DNA from: Enterobacter kobei
Lineage (GTDB): Bacteria > Pseudomonadota > Gammaproteobacteria > Enterobacterales > Enterobacteriaceae
DNA: 64,000 nt
NCBI RefSeq assembly: GCF_001729765.1
Contig: NZ_CP017181.1
Coordinates: 2,356,001 to 2,420,000 of the forward strand
Direction of reading: 5' to 3'
Within the stretch, counting starts at the first letter, position 1. Every line of letters begins with the position of its first letter. The notes beneath the pieces were generated by a model. That model made no database searches. It saw nothing but the letters and a program-made list of their open reading frames with translations, and had not been told where the DNA came from. Positions 9,140 through 17,214 of the stretch are shown here, in pieces. The translations under genes and the position numbers were made by a program.

Positions 9140-10135
9140 ATGTTCAGCAAACTCGCTTACTCGACCCTTGCTCTGACCGTTTCTCTTGGCACCGTGATGT
9201 CCTGTCAGGCCGAAGTCACCGGCACCAGCTTCACGGCAGCCTTTGACCACCCGCAGCAAATTAACGCCGGCGACCTTAACGTCGGGTATGTCGACATCGG
9301 CCCGAAAGACGGTCAACCGGTCATTTTATTACACGGCTGGCCCTACGATATTCACAGCTATGCTGAAGTCGCTCCCGCACTCGCGGCAAAAGGTTACCGT
9401 GTCATTGTGCCTTCTCTGCGCGGCTACGGCACCACTCGCTTCCTGTCAGCTAAAACCCCGCGCAACGGCCAGCCGTCTGCGATGGCGAAAGATATTGTTA
9501 ATCTGATGGACGCCCTGAATATTAAACAGGCCGTATTTGCAGGCTACGACTGGGGTGCCCGCACCGCGGACATCGTTGCGGCGCTGTGGCCAGAACGCGT
9601 TAAGTCACTCGTTTCGGTGAGTGGGTATCTCATCAGCAGCCAACAGATTGGCAAACAACCGTTGCCGCCAAAAGCAGAGCAGCAGTGGTGGTATCAGTTT
9701 TACTTCGCCACCGAGCGCGGTGCGGAAGGCTACGCTAAAAACACGCATGACTTCGCCCGTTTGATCTGGTCGCAGGCCTCACCGGACTGGAAATTTAGCG
9801 ATGCAACCTTCAACGCCAGCGCCAAATCGCTCGATAATCCGGATCACGTCGCGGTGACGCTCAGCAATTACCGCTGGCGCTTAGGGCTGGAAAAAGGTGA
9901 GCGCAAATACGACAGCTACGAACAAAAACTGGCCGCGCTGCCGAATATCACCGTACCAACGATCACCATCGAAGGCGGAAATAACGGGGCACCGCATCCG
10001 GCACCACAGGCCTACGCGGGTAAATTTACCGGTAAGTATGAACACCGCACCTTTGGGGCGACAGTGGGTCACAATCCACCTCAGGAAGATCCGCAGGATT
10101 TCGTTAACGCTGTGGTCGACGCAGATAAACTCTGA
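9140..10135 (+). CDS. Exported alpha/beta hydrolase, epoxide-hydrolase-like
   Basis: A 331-residue alpha/beta-hydrolase with a cleavable signal peptide (residues 1-24, ending SCQA), hence periplasmic. Motifs: HGWPYDIHSYAE (oxyanion loop), the nucleophile elbow GYDWGART with Asp rather than Ser as in epoxide hydrolases and haloalkane dehalogenases, and a C-terminal GHNPPQED carrying the catalytic His. The substrate is unknown. GGAG lies before the ATG. The gene is followed at 44 bases by a response regulator and sensor kinase in the same direction, and its upstream module is repeated before dipZ, so the four genes probably form one regulon. Confidence 0.87.
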   Translation: MFSKLAYSTLALTVSLGTVMSCQAEVTGTSFTAAFDHPQQINAGDLNVGYVDIGPKDGQPVILLHGWPYDIHSYAEVAPALAAKGYRVIVPSLRGYGTTRFLSAKTPRNGQPSAMAKDIVNLMDALNIKQAVFAGYDWGARTADIVAALWPERVKSLVSVSGYLISSQQIGKQPLPPKAEQQWWYQFYFATERGAEGYAKNTHDFARLIWSQASPDWKFSDATFNASAKSLDNPDHVAVTLSNYRWRLGLEKGERKYDSYEQKLAALPNITVPTITIEGGNNGAPHPAPQAYAGKFTGKYEHRTFGATVGHNPPQEDPQDFVNAVVDADKL

Positions 10136-10179
10136 AATGTGCTATTTTCAATACGTTACCCTTCAGTCTGGAGATTTCG

Positions 10180-10920
10180 GTGGAGCATATTGACCATATC
10201 CTTGTCGTCGATGACGACAGGGATATTCGTGAACTGATTGTCGACTATCTCGTTAAGTCCGGTTATCGCGCCTCCGGCGCGGCCAACGGCAAGGAGATGC
10301 GCGCCGTGCTGGATAAACAGCATATCGACCTGGTGGTGCTGGACGTCATGATGCCCGGCGATGACGGTCTTACGCTGTGTCGGCAACTGCGTGTCGGCAA
10401 ACATAAAGATCTGCCTATCCTGATGCTGACGGCGCGTAATGAGGAGACGGACAGGATCCTGGGGCTGGAGATGGGCGCGGATGATTACGTTGTGAAGCCT
10501 TTTGTTGCGCGCGAATTGCTGGCGCGAATCAAAGCGATTTTACGCCGTTTTCGTACAATGCCGCCCAATTTACAGGTAACAGAAGCAGGGCGACTGGTGA
10601 CGTTTGGTGAATGGGAGCTCGATACCGTTGCCCGCCACCTGATAGACCCGGAAGGGGTGATTGTGGCGCTCAGCGGGGCGGAGTATCGCCTGCTGCGCGT
10701 TTTCCTCGATCATCCTCAGCGCGTGTTGACTCGCGATCAACTGCTCAACCTGACGCAGGGGCGCGACGCCGAACTGTTTGAACGTTCTATCGATCTGCTG
10801 GTCAGCCGGGTACGTCAACGCCTGAATGAAGATGCGCGTACACCCGCCTATATTAAAACCGTGCGCAGCGAGGGCTATGTGTTTACCATGCCGGTCACGA
10901 TCAAAGAGGCGAACGAATGA
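10180..10920 (+). CDS. OmpR-family response regulator
   Basis: A 246-residue two-domain regulator. The receiver domain (1-120) has the acidic pair in VVDDDRDIR, the phosphoacceptor Asp in LVVLDVMMPGDDG, the conserved Thr/Ala segment MLTARNEE and Lys in YVVKPF. The winged-helix output domain (about 140-240) ends YIKTVRSEGYVF. The start is GTG with CTGGAGA upstream. Its stop overlaps the kinase start (ATGA). The likely targets are the two identical-spacing operator modules before the hydrolase and dipZ. It resembles OmpR-type regulators in general and no named one in particular. Confidence 0.93.
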   Translation: MEHIDHILVVDDDRDIRELIVDYLVKSGYRASGAANGKEMRAVLDKQHIDLVVLDVMMPGDDGLTLCRQLRVGKHKDLPILMLTARNEETDRILGLEMGADDYVVKPFVARELLARIKAILRRFRTMPPNLQVTEAGRLVTFGEWELDTVARHLIDPEGVIVALSGAEYRLLRVFLDHPQRVLTRDQLLNLTQGRDAELFERSIDLLVSRVRQRLNEDARTPAYIKTVRSEGYVFTMPVTIKEANE

Positions 10921-12215
10921 GGTTCTGGCCACGCTCACTGTTGGCCCGTTTGCTGATCATTGTGCTTCCCGGCCTGTTGCTGGCCAACGCCCTGAGCCTG
11001 ACGCTGGTCATGATAGAACGAATGCACAGCGCCCGCACGGTGATGCTCGGTAACCTGGAATACGATGTCGCGACCAGCGTGGCCATTTTAGACCGCTTGC
11101 CGGCCACTGAACGGGCGGCCTGGCTGCCGCGCCTTGAGCGGGGTAACTATCGTTATATCCTCGGTCCGGGTGAGCCGGGCAACGCACCGACGGATATGCG
11201 TTCCCGGGATGCCATCCGTACCCTAAAAGCGACACTGGCAGCACAATACCCGCTCAGCTTTACGGCTGTTCCTGGCGCCATTTCACATATCCAGGCGCAT
11301 CTTACGTTACACGACGGCGCGCCGTTGACCATTGATCTGATCCCGCGCATGCCACCGGTCGCCAGCTGGCTGCCCGTTGTTCTCATCCTGCAACTGTTGC
11401 TGCTCGCGGCCTGCTCCTGGTTTGCCGTGCGGCAGGTAGTGCGGCCTTTTTCACAGTTTACCCGCGCGGTTGACGCCCTGGATCCGGCGGCCAATACGCC
11501 AATGACCGAGAAAGGGCCGCTTGAGGTACAACGGGCTGCCCATGCCTTCAACGCCATGCAGGCACGTATTCAGTCTTATCTCCGGGAACGTGCGCAGATT
11601 CTGGCCTCCATTTCGCACGATCTCCAGACGCCGATTACCCGCATGAAGCTGCGGGTCGAAATGGCGGAACACCCTGAACTGCGCGACAAGCTCATGGATG
11701 ACCTTGATAATATGTCGCGTCTGGTGCGCGAGGGAATTGCCTATGCCCGGTCATCAGAATCACTGGAAGAGACATCGCTGAAGCTGGAACTTAATGCCTG
11801 GATAAACAGCATCGCCTGTGATTATCAGGACATCGGTAAAAACGTGCAATTTCAGGCGGGCGAATCCCGTTTGCCGATTGTCACGCGTCCGCAGGCGCTT
11901 CGCCGGGTGATGACCAACCTGCTGGATAACGCCCTGAAATTTGGCGAGCGCGCCAACATTGTCATTGATGATTCATCCGCCAGTGAGGTGGTGATCCACA
12001 TTATTGATGGCGGCCCGGGAATACCCGATGCCGAACTGGAGGCCGTATTGCAGCCGTTTTATCGGGTTGAAACATCGCGCAACCGTGATACCGGTGGAAC
12101 CGGACTGGGTCTGGCAATTGCTGCGCAACTGACCGCACAGCTGGACGGCAAGCTGAAGCTGGTGAACCGCGCCGAGGGCGGGCTGGATGTCTCCGTTACG
12201 CTCCCACGACGTTAA
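10917..12215 (+). CDS. HAMP sensor histidine kinase
   Basis: A 432-residue inner-membrane kinase. A first membrane helix (about 10-30) and a second (about 155-175, LPVVLILQLLLLAAC) flank a periplasmic domain of about 125 residues. HAMP follows (RQVVRPFSQFTRAVDAL), then the H-box ISHDLQTPITRMK with the phosphorylated His, the N-box MTNLLDNALKFGE, and G boxes DGGPGIPDAE and GTGLGLAIAAQL. It overlaps the regulator by four bases, so the two are a cognate pair. The signal is unknown; the regulated partners are periplasmic/redox proteins, so an envelope signal is likely. Confidence 0.93.
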   Translation: MRFWPRSLLARLLIIVLPGLLLANALSLTLVMIERMHSARTVMLGNLEYDVATSVAILDRLPATERAAWLPRLERGNYRYILGPGEPGNAPTDMRSRDAIRTLKATLAAQYPLSFTAVPGAISHIQAHLTLHDGAPLTIDLIPRMPPVASWLPVVLILQLLLLAACSWFAVRQVVRPFSQFTRAVDALDPAANTPMTEKGPLEVQRAAHAFNAMQARIQSYLRERAQILASISHDLQTPITRMKLRVEMAEHPELRDKLMDDLDNMSRLVREGIAYARSSESLEETSLKLELNAWINSIACDYQDIGKNVQFQAGESRLPIVTRPQALRRVMTNLLDNALKFGERANIVIDDSSASEVVIHIIDGGPGIPDAELEAVLQPFYRVETSRNRDTGGTGLGLAIAAQLTAQLDGKLKLVNRAEGGLDVSVTLPRR

Positions 12216-12216
12216 T

Positions 12217-12285
12217 TGTATGGCTTTGTATCTGCCTTCCGGGAAGATACAGAGCCAGACAAAACCCGCGCTTTTACACATATCC
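12217..12285 (+). promoter_or_regulatory. Operator/promoter module B (upstream of dipZ)
   Basis: A second copy of the module seen at 9.0 kb. It has TGTATG and TGTATC ten bases apart (12217, 12227) and an inverted repeat with arms 12222-12233 and 12245-12256 (11 of 12). AAACCCGC lies at 12262-12269, and CACATATCC at 12277-12285, again 50 bases after the second half-site. It starts just after the kinase stop codon, so dipZ has its own promoter under the same control. Confidence 0.65.
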
Positions 12286-12350
12286 TGAACACATCCGCAC
12301 GATGAAATAGCCTCACTGCAGCGTCGCAGGACTTGTATCGTGAGGTCTCT

Positions 12351-13541
12351 ATGTTTTTGATAATTGCTTTTCTGGGCGGGATGATAAGCCTGCTCAGTCC
12401 ATGTACGCTCCCGGTTATTCCCCTCCTGTTTGCCGGTTTTCAGGGGCAAAGACGACATATTATGGCACTGCTCGCGGGGATGATCGTGATGTTCACCCTG
12501 GTTGCGATGGTTGTCACCGTCGCCAGCGAGTGGATAGCTGAAGCCACCGTCGTTGGACGCTGGATCGCGCTTATCATTCTGGCTACGGCCGCGCTGGCGT
12601 TAATTTTTCCCTCCTTTGCCCAGCGAATTGCCGGGCCAGCAGTCAGCGCGGGAAACGTCCTGAACACCCGAAGCGGACAAACACGCGGCATGGCATCTGC
12701 TTTTCTGGCCGGGCTGGCGGTCGGGTTGCTCTGGTCCCCCTGCGCAGGTCCCATTCTGGGGGCGATATTCAGCCTTAATATTGCGGGACATTCAGCCATC
12801 GCGACAGGGGCGTTACTTGCCGCCTACGGCAGTGGATGCGCGTTAATGCTGGGTTTACTCGTTCTCGGAGGCCGCACGCTGATGGCACCACTGAGAGCAA
12901 AATCGGCGCTGATGGCGAAGCTTCGCCAGGGGGCTGGCGTGGTGATGTTAGCGGCTGTCGTCTTTAACGCGACCGGAATGACGTCTGTTCTGAAAGGCGC
13001 AAATGGGGTGGCGGACCGTCTTGAAACCACGCTGCTGAATCTGGCAAAACCCGCTACACAAGCGGTGAAGCTCCAGCCGGTGGTGATGACCGAGCCGAGT
13101 AGCCAGCTGCCGTCGTTGAGCGGTGGAACAGGGTGGATAAACGGTGACCCTGTCACGTCTGAATCGCTGCGCGGGAAGGTGGTCCTGATTGATTTCTGGA
13201 CCTGGGACTGCATTAATTGCCAGCATACGCTTCCGCATGTGCGCGACTGGGCCACAAAGTATCAGTCGGAAGGTCTGGTCGTGATTGGGGTTCATACCCC
13301 GGAATATCCGTGGGAGAAACCGATTTCGTCGGTAAAAAATGCGGTGAATAAATGGCAGCTGCCGTATCGGGTTGTGACGGATAATAATTACCAAATCTGG
13401 AATGCTTTCGGCAACCAGTACTGGCCAGCGCATTATTACTTTGATGCTAAAGGGCAGCTGCGCTACACCTCCTTTGGGGAGGGAAATTACGATAAACAGG
13501 AACAGGTGATTCAACAGCTGCTGAAAGAAGCCCGTTCCTGA
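12351..13541 (+). CDS. DipZ-type membrane protein with thioredoxin-like domain
   Basis: A 396-residue fusion. Residues 1-225 are a CcdA/DsbD-like electron-transfer membrane domain, with Cys in LLSPCTLPVIPLL and LWSPCAGPILG. Residues 250-396 are a TlpA/redoxin domain with active site CINC in FWTWDCINCQHTLPHV. It would carry reducing power from the cytoplasm to a periplasmic thiol partner. The ATG at 12351 is preferred over the in-frame TTG at 12333 because TGAGG stands just before it. It shares its promoter module with the exported hydrolase. It ends eight bases from the tam stop, tail to tail. Confidence 0.88.
   Translation: MFLIIAFLGGMISLLSPCTLPVIPLLFAGFQGQRRHIMALLAGMIVMFTLVAMVVTVASEWIAEATVVGRWIALIILATAALALIFPSFAQRIAGPAVSAGNVLNTRSGQTRGMASAFLAGLAVGLLWSPCAGPILGAIFSLNIAGHSAIATGALLAAYGSGCALMLGLLVLGGRTLMAPLRAKSALMAKLRQGAGVVMLAAVVFNATGMTSVLKGANGVADRLETTLLNLAKPATQAVKLQPVVMTEPSSQLPSLSGGTGWINGDPVTSESLRGKVVLIDFWTWDCINCQHTLPHVRDWATKYQSEGLVVIGVHTPEYPWEKPISSVKNAVNKWQLPYRVVTDNNYQIWNAFGNQYWPAHYYFDAKGQLRYTSFGEGNYDKQEQVIQQLLKEARS
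13144..13156. other. Near-consensus matS (MatP-binding) site
   Basis: GTGAC-CCT-GTCAC inside dipZ. It agrees with the matS consensus GTGACRNYGTCAC at all but one position (the R). MatP sites are confined to the Ter macrodomain, which fits the dif and Ter sites nearby. Confidence 0.45.
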
Positions 13542-13549
13542 TTACCGCC

Positions 13550-14308
13550 TCAGGGTTGACGCTGAGCAACCATAAACAACCGAGGAAAAGCCAGCAGTAT
13601 CTGCCCGTTTTCCTGGAGCGGATACTGCTCTTCCAGTAGTTCATGGTAGCGTTTCAGGAAACGTTTCTGTTCGTGCTCGTTCAGTTCCTGGAGCCATGGG
13701 CGTAACCCGGTGGCGCTGACCCAGTCAATGATGGCCTGATGCGAGCGCATTTTATGGAAATAGGTCGTCCGCCAGATATCCACCTCACACCCGGCTTCGG
13801 ACAAAATGTCATAGTAGGCATGGACCCCAGGCAGCGGTTCTCTACCGCGGTCAGGATAGTCTTGCTCCAGGGCCACTTCGCGCATGGCTACGTGAGTAGG
13901 CTCAAGCCAGTTGTCCGGCATCTGGATCGCCAGGACGCCATTAAGCGCGAGGAGAGAAACAAGGTGAGGCAGAAGATCGTAATGGTCTGGAACCCATTGC
14001 AATGAGGCATTGGCATAAATCAAATTCAGCGCCTGGTCCGGCTTATACTGGCGGATATCGGACTCAACAAAGCGGCAGCCCGGCAGCGCACTGCGCGCCT
14101 CTTCCAGCATGGCAGGCGAGTTATCGACCCCGGTAATCTGTGCGTTCGGCCAGCGATGGCGCAACAGCGCCGTGCTGTTTCCCGGACCACAGCCCAAATC
14201 GGCGAGGGTGGCGACGTCATCCAGTGGGATTCTGGCGAGTAGCTCAGCGGCAGGACGCGTGCGTTCAGCACCGTATTGCAGATAAAGAGAAGGGTTCCAG
14301 TCGGCCAT
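13550..14308 (-). CDS. tam: Trans-aconitate 2-methyltransferase
   Basis: Methylates trans-aconitate with S-adenosylmethionine, which detoxifies this spontaneous isomer of cis-aconitate that inhibits aconitase. The 252 residues align with E. coli Tam from [20 protein letters not shown] to the end. The class I methyltransferase SAM loop is [11 protein letters not shown], with the acidic motif II in [12 protein letters not shown]. In E. coli tam lies next to yneE; here about 5.8 kb of accessory genes separate them. No terminator stands between it and the converging dipZ. Confidence 0.96.
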   Translation of the reverse strand: MADWNPSLYLQYGAERTRPAAELLARIPLDDVATLADLGCGPGNSTALLRHRWPNAQITGVDNSPAMLEEARSALPGCRFVESDIRQYKPDQALNLIYANASLQWVPDHYDLLPHLVSLLALNGVLAIQMPDNWLEPTHVAMREVALEQDYPDRGREPLPGVHAYYDILSEAGCEVDIWRTTYFHKMRSHQAIIDWVSATGLRPWLQELNEHEQKRFLKRYHELLEEQYPLQENGQILLAFPRLFMVAQRQP

Positions 14309-14352
14309 CTTTAGATCTCCTTTTTGCGTGTACCAGCAAGGATAGCACAGGC

Positions 14353-14378
14353 CGGCACCTGCACCGGGACAGGTGCCG
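14353..14378. terminator. Hairpin between the Nudix gene and tam
   Basis: A perfect nine-base stem (CGGCACCTG / CAGGTGCCG) with an eight-base loop, placed 14 bases after the Nudix stop on the minus strand. There is no T-run, so it may be an attenuator or a weak terminator. Confidence 0.45.
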
Positions 14379-14391
14379 CAACAAGGTCAGA

Positions 14392-14976
14392 TTACAGAAT
14401 GCCTTTCAGTGCAACATGATAGAGCAGCATGATGGTTTTCCCGTCAACAATCATGCCCGTTTCAATGCCCCGCAAAGCGTCCTCAAAGGGGAGCTCCAGC
14501 ACGTCGATATCCTCACCCTCCGCTTTGATACCGCCGCCTGCGCTGGTTTTATCCTTTGGCTGATATTCGGCAAGGTAGAAGTAGAGTTTCTCCGTAACGG
14601 AACCCGGGCTCATATAGGCTTCAAAGATTTTCTGCACGCTCGACACCTTAAACCCGGTCTCTTCTTCCGCTTCTGCCTTTATTCGGCTCTCTGGATCCAT
14701 ATTGTCGAGCAGGCCCGCAGCAGCCTCGATCAGATCACCCTGATGACCATTGATAAAGACCGGGAAACGGAACTGGCGAGTCAGAATCACCGTTTTTTTA
14801 TCACGGTTGTAGAGCAGAATAGTCGCGCCATTCCCCCGGTCATAGACTTCACGTGTTTGTCGCTGCCATTCGCCATCGCGTCGTTGATGGTCAAAGGTAT
14901 ATTTTTTGAGTAAGTACCAGTTATCTGACAATATTTCATCGTTAATGATGCGCACATCTGCACGTTTCGATTGCAC
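14392..14976 (-). CDS. Nudix hydrolase, NudK-like
   Basis: A 194-residue Nudix pyrophosphatase. It resembles E. coli NudK (GDP-mannose/ADP-sugar pyrophosphatase) over its whole length: NDEILSDNWYLLKKYTF, EVYDRGNGATILLYN and RQFRFPVFINGH. The Nudix box core is GLLDNM...EAEEETGF, with metal-binding glutamates present. The first acidic position is Asp instead of Glu. It is probably a paralogue of nudK. The start is GTG with GGAGGA upstream, and that GTG lies inside a CGTGCA repeat shared with the neighbouring deoR and DUF4406 genes, so all three are likely controlled by the DeoR protein. Confidence 0.85.
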   Translation of the reverse strand: MQSKRADVRIINDEILSDNWYLLKKYTFDHQRRDGEWQRQTREVYDRGNGATILLYNRDKKTVILTRQFRFPVFINGHQGDLIEAAAGLLDNMDPESRIKAEAEEETGFKVSSVQKIFEAYMSPGSVTEKLYFYLAEYQPKDKTSAGGGIKAEGEDIDVLELPFEDALRGIETGMIVDGKTIMLLYHVALKGIL

Positions 14977-15046
14977 GTTTTGTCCTCCTTACGTAGAGTA
15001 ACGATCAATAACAGCATTAACGTGCAGTTTCAAGATTTATCATGCA
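14959..15046. promoter_or_regulatory. CRTGCA operator repeats between the Nudix gene and the DeoR gene
   Basis: Two TGCACGTTT copies (14959 and 14972) cover the Nudix start. CGTGCA (15021) and CATGCA (15041), exactly 20 bases apart, lie just before the deoR start at 15063. The same hexamer in phased arrays recurs upstream of the DUF4406 gene, pointing to autoregulation by the DeoR-family protein. Confidence 0.6.
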
Positions 15047-15062
15047 ATATCAGGAATCCAGA

Positions 15063-15824
15063 ATGCTCACCAGTCAGCGAAAACAATTGATACTAGAGAA
15101 GCTCGGCGCCGAAGGCCAGGTCCAGTCTAAAGCGCTCAGCATTCTCTTTGATGTCTCTGAGGACACCATCCGGCGTGATTTACGCGAGCTGGCGGCAGAA
15201 GGGCGTTTACAGCGTGTTCACGGCGGTGCGCTGCCGTCGTCTTCCGCTATTGTACCTTTTGCAGAGCGTCAGTCCGTTAAAATGGATGCCAAAAGAAAGG
15301 TAGCGCAGAAGGGCGCGCAGCTGATTTCTTCGGGCCAGGTAGTGATCATTGACGGTGGAACGACCACCTCTGAACTGATTACTTTCTTACCGCCTGATTT
15401 GCGTATTACCGTGGTGACGCACAGTCCGAGCATTGCTCTGGGGCTGGTTAATCATCCCGCTATTGAAGTGATTCTGATTGGCGGCCGTTTGTATAAACAC
15501 TCGATTGTTGCAGTCGGCGCGGCGGCCATCGAAGGTATCGAAAACATTCATGCCGATCTGTTCTTTATGGGCGTGACCGGGATCCATCCGGAAGCAGGGT
15601 TGACCACGGGCGATTTCGAAGAGGCGTGCATCAAACGTGCATTTTCCGGCAGAGCGGCCGAGACGGTTGTTCTGGCTTCACCGGAAAAAATCAATACGGC
15701 GTCATCGTTTGTGATTGGGGACGTATCCTTAGCGAATACCCTTGTCGTCGAAGACGATACCGATCGTGGCTGGGTGCATACGCTATCCGAAAAAGGGGTA
15801 TCGGTCGTACTGGCTTCCTCATGA
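15063..15824 (+). CDS. DeoR/GlpR-family transcriptional regulator
   Basis: A 253-residue repressor. The N-terminal winged helix has the family signature LFDVSEDTIRRDLRELAAEGRLQRVHGGAL (about residues 20-55). The C-terminal DeoRC sugar-phosphate sensor domain is present (VIIDGGTTTSELI, TVVTHSPSIALGL, FFMGVTGIH). The start at 15063 gives the classic MLTSQRKQLIL opening and has CAGGA upstream; an ATG at 15042 is in frame but lies inside an operator repeat. It diverges from the Nudix gene and converges on DUF4406. The inducer is probably a phosphorylated sugar or nucleotide derivative, by family. Confidence 0.92.
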   Translation: MLTSQRKQLILEKLGAEGQVQSKALSILFDVSEDTIRRDLRELAAEGRLQRVHGGALPSSSAIVPFAERQSVKMDAKRKVAQKGAQLISSGQVVIIDGGTTTSELITFLPPDLRITVVTHSPSIALGLVNHPAIEVILIGGRLYKHSIVAVGAAAIEGIENIHADLFFMGVTGIHPEAGLTTGDFEEACIKRAFSGRAAETVVLASPEKINTASSFVIGDVSLANTLVVEDDTDRGWVHTLSEKGVSVVLASS

Positions 15825-15846
15825 GCCAGTCAGATGACTGACTGGC
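15825..15846. terminator. Bidirectional hairpin between deoR-type gene and DUF4406 gene
   Basis: GCCAGTCA / TGACTGGC, eight pairs with a six-base loop. It starts directly after the deoR stop and ends 11 bases from the converging DUF4406 stop. There is no strong T-run. Confidence 0.5.
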
Positions 15847-15856
15847 ACGGTCATCG

Positions 15857-16219
15857 TTAAGCCTGAGGAATGCTCTCCAGCGTAGTATAAATCGTGAGGC
15901 CAAGTTCCCTGGCCACTTCAATGTCCATATCCGCCCCCTTAGACGCACCGGCAATCCGATAAATCGCATCGCATTTTGCGATGAGCCGGTGAGCTACGGG
16001 GTAAAGCATTGATTCTGCGATGTCATCTCCCAACGATGTCGAGCCCGCGGCCTTCGCCAGCGGCAGAGCCAGCCATTCGCCAATGACCGGAACGTGACCA
16101 CGCTGGTATACGGCTAATGCGGCGTTTTCGAGACGCGCAAGATTCTCATCAATGCGCGCCTGAAGGCCATCGGTGCCGCTTCGATAGGGGCCGGCAATTA
16201 AAATGAGCTGTTGTGTCAT
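15857..16219 (-). CDS. DUF4406, nucleoside-deoxyribosyltransferase-like
   Basis: A 120-residue protein whose opening ILIAGPYRSGTDG and closing ADMDIEVARELGLTIY are typical of the small nucleoside 2-deoxyribosyltransferase-fold family DUF4406. The family is expected to act on nucleosides or nucleotides; no reaction is proven for it. The ATG at 16219 has AGAGGT six bases upstream and is preferred to a TTG 48 bases earlier. Its upstream region carries the CRTGCA repeats shared with the deoR and Nudix genes. With the Nudix enzyme it suggests a nucleotide-derivative salvage or clean-up function. Confidence 0.8.
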   Translation of the reverse strand: MTQQLILIAGPYRSGTDGLQARIDENLARLENAALAVYQRGHVPVIGEWLALPLAKAAGSTSLGDDIAESMLYPVAHRLIAKCDAIYRIAGASKGADMDIEVARELGLTIYTTLESIPQA

Positions 16220-16240
16220 AGATACCTCTGTCAGTGTGAT

Positions 16241-16330
16241 TGCATGAAGTTGCACGTTTGCAGACAATATCTTACGAGATTACCGCCGCGTTATGAAATG
16301 TTTTCGTGCATTATCGTGCAAAATCATGCA
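16241..16330. promoter_or_regulatory. Phased CRTGCA operator array upstream of DUF4406
   Basis: TGCATG (16241) and TGCACG (16251) lie ten bases apart. Then in the opposite sense come CGTGCA (16305), CGTGCA (16315) and CATGCA (16325), again exactly ten bases apart. All are on one helical face within 111 bases of the DUF4406 start. The same hexamers flank the divergent deoR/Nudix promoters. Confidence 0.62.
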
Positions 16331-16362
16331 TGACAAAGCATGTAATCACTTAGGCAGAAGGG

Positions 16363-16812
16363 CTATTGCAACGAAGCCGAACGCCTCCGTCCAACGAACA
16401 TCCAACGCAGGTAATCGTATAGCCAGTTAAACAGCATTGTGTATGGCAGGAAAAACAGCACCAGTCCAATCTCAACGAAAAATGCCTCAGTGAGGGGTAA
16501 ATCCAGCATAACCATCGCAACGGGGATTAAGGTGATGATCAGTCCTGTTTCAAAACCCACCGCATGGATAGCACGAACAAGGAAGGTTCGTTGAAAGCGG
16601 TATTTTTTCTGCAGCGAGTCAAAGAGTTTATTAAAAACAAAATTCCATGCCGTCGCGGTCAGTGCAGATATCACGGACAGCGAGCCAGACTGAAGTATCG
16701 AAACGTTCATCAACCAGGCAAGCGACAGCGCGATGATAACGTTAGCTATGACTTCAAAAATGACAGCATGGAAGATTCGTTCTTTAACGCTTTTATTTAA
16801 TTCAATTTCCAT
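16363..16812 (-). CDS. PACE-family multidrug/biocide efflux transporter
   Basis: A 149-residue inner-membrane protein with four helices arranged as two bacterial transmembrane pairs, the layout of the AceI chlorhexidine exporter. Diagnostic motifs are present in both halves: ERIFHAVIFE in helix 1 (with the essential Glu), WNFVFNKLFD after helix 2, RAIHAVGFE in helix 3 and FNWLYDYLRW after helix 4. It is a proton-driven exporter of cationic biocides or polyamines by family; the substrate here is untested. It is the last host gene before the dif-flanked element. Confidence 0.92.
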   Translation of the reverse strand: MEIELNKSVKERIFHAVIFEVIANVIIALSLAWLMNVSILQSGSLSVISALTATAWNFVFNKLFDSLQKKYRFQRTFLVRAIHAVGFETGLIITLIPVAMVMLDLPLTEAFFVEIGLVLFFLPYTMLFNWLYDYLRWMFVGRRRSASLQ

Positions 16813-17003
16813 TTGCTCAGGGCTGCGTTTTCCAAAAGCCGAAGTATATCAGGCATCGTTCAACTTTTTCTAAACACGCAGGATTGAAACTCTGAGCAAA
16901 AGCGGAAGGCACTGTGAGATGGTCAACGGAGACGCTTTCAGAGACTATCAGCATTCAGGACAATGACAGCCACGAAACGCCAGATTTCGCCTTACCTAAT
17001 GCA
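16813..17003. other. Intergenic host sequence left of the integrated element
   Basis: No convincing gene. This is the 5' region of the efflux gene. A 63-codon open frame (16914-17105) has no ribosome-binding site and runs through the dif-like site, so it is not annotated. A stretch without a gene continues to 17214. Confidence 0.5.
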
Positions 17004-17033
17004 AGTGCGCATAATGTGTTGAACATGTTAAAT
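17004..17033 (+). other. dif-like attachment site (left end of element)
   Basis: XerC arm AGTGCGCATAA (10 of 11 to dif), an eight-base centre TGTGTTGA instead of six, and XerD arm ACATGTTAAAT (9 of 11). The preserved XerC arm with altered centre and XerD arm is what is expected at the element-derived hybrid site after XerC-initiated integration. Confidence 0.78.
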
Positions 17034-17214
17034 GACTGCACGAAGTGCTGGCATTTAGCCTTCTGCAATGAACTGCCAGACGTTGTTACTTGTTTTCTGG
17101 CATAGAAAATCGCTGCAACAGCGGAATTACAGATACATCCTGAATGTTCGTTTTTTCTTATTAATAGATAGCATTGTGAAATGCCGGTTATTTTATGACT
17201 ATTTTATAGCATCA

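Noticed and set aside
16914..17105. 63-codon plus-strand open frame
   Set aside because: No ribosome-binding site, no recognisable sequence, and it runs through the dif-like site.
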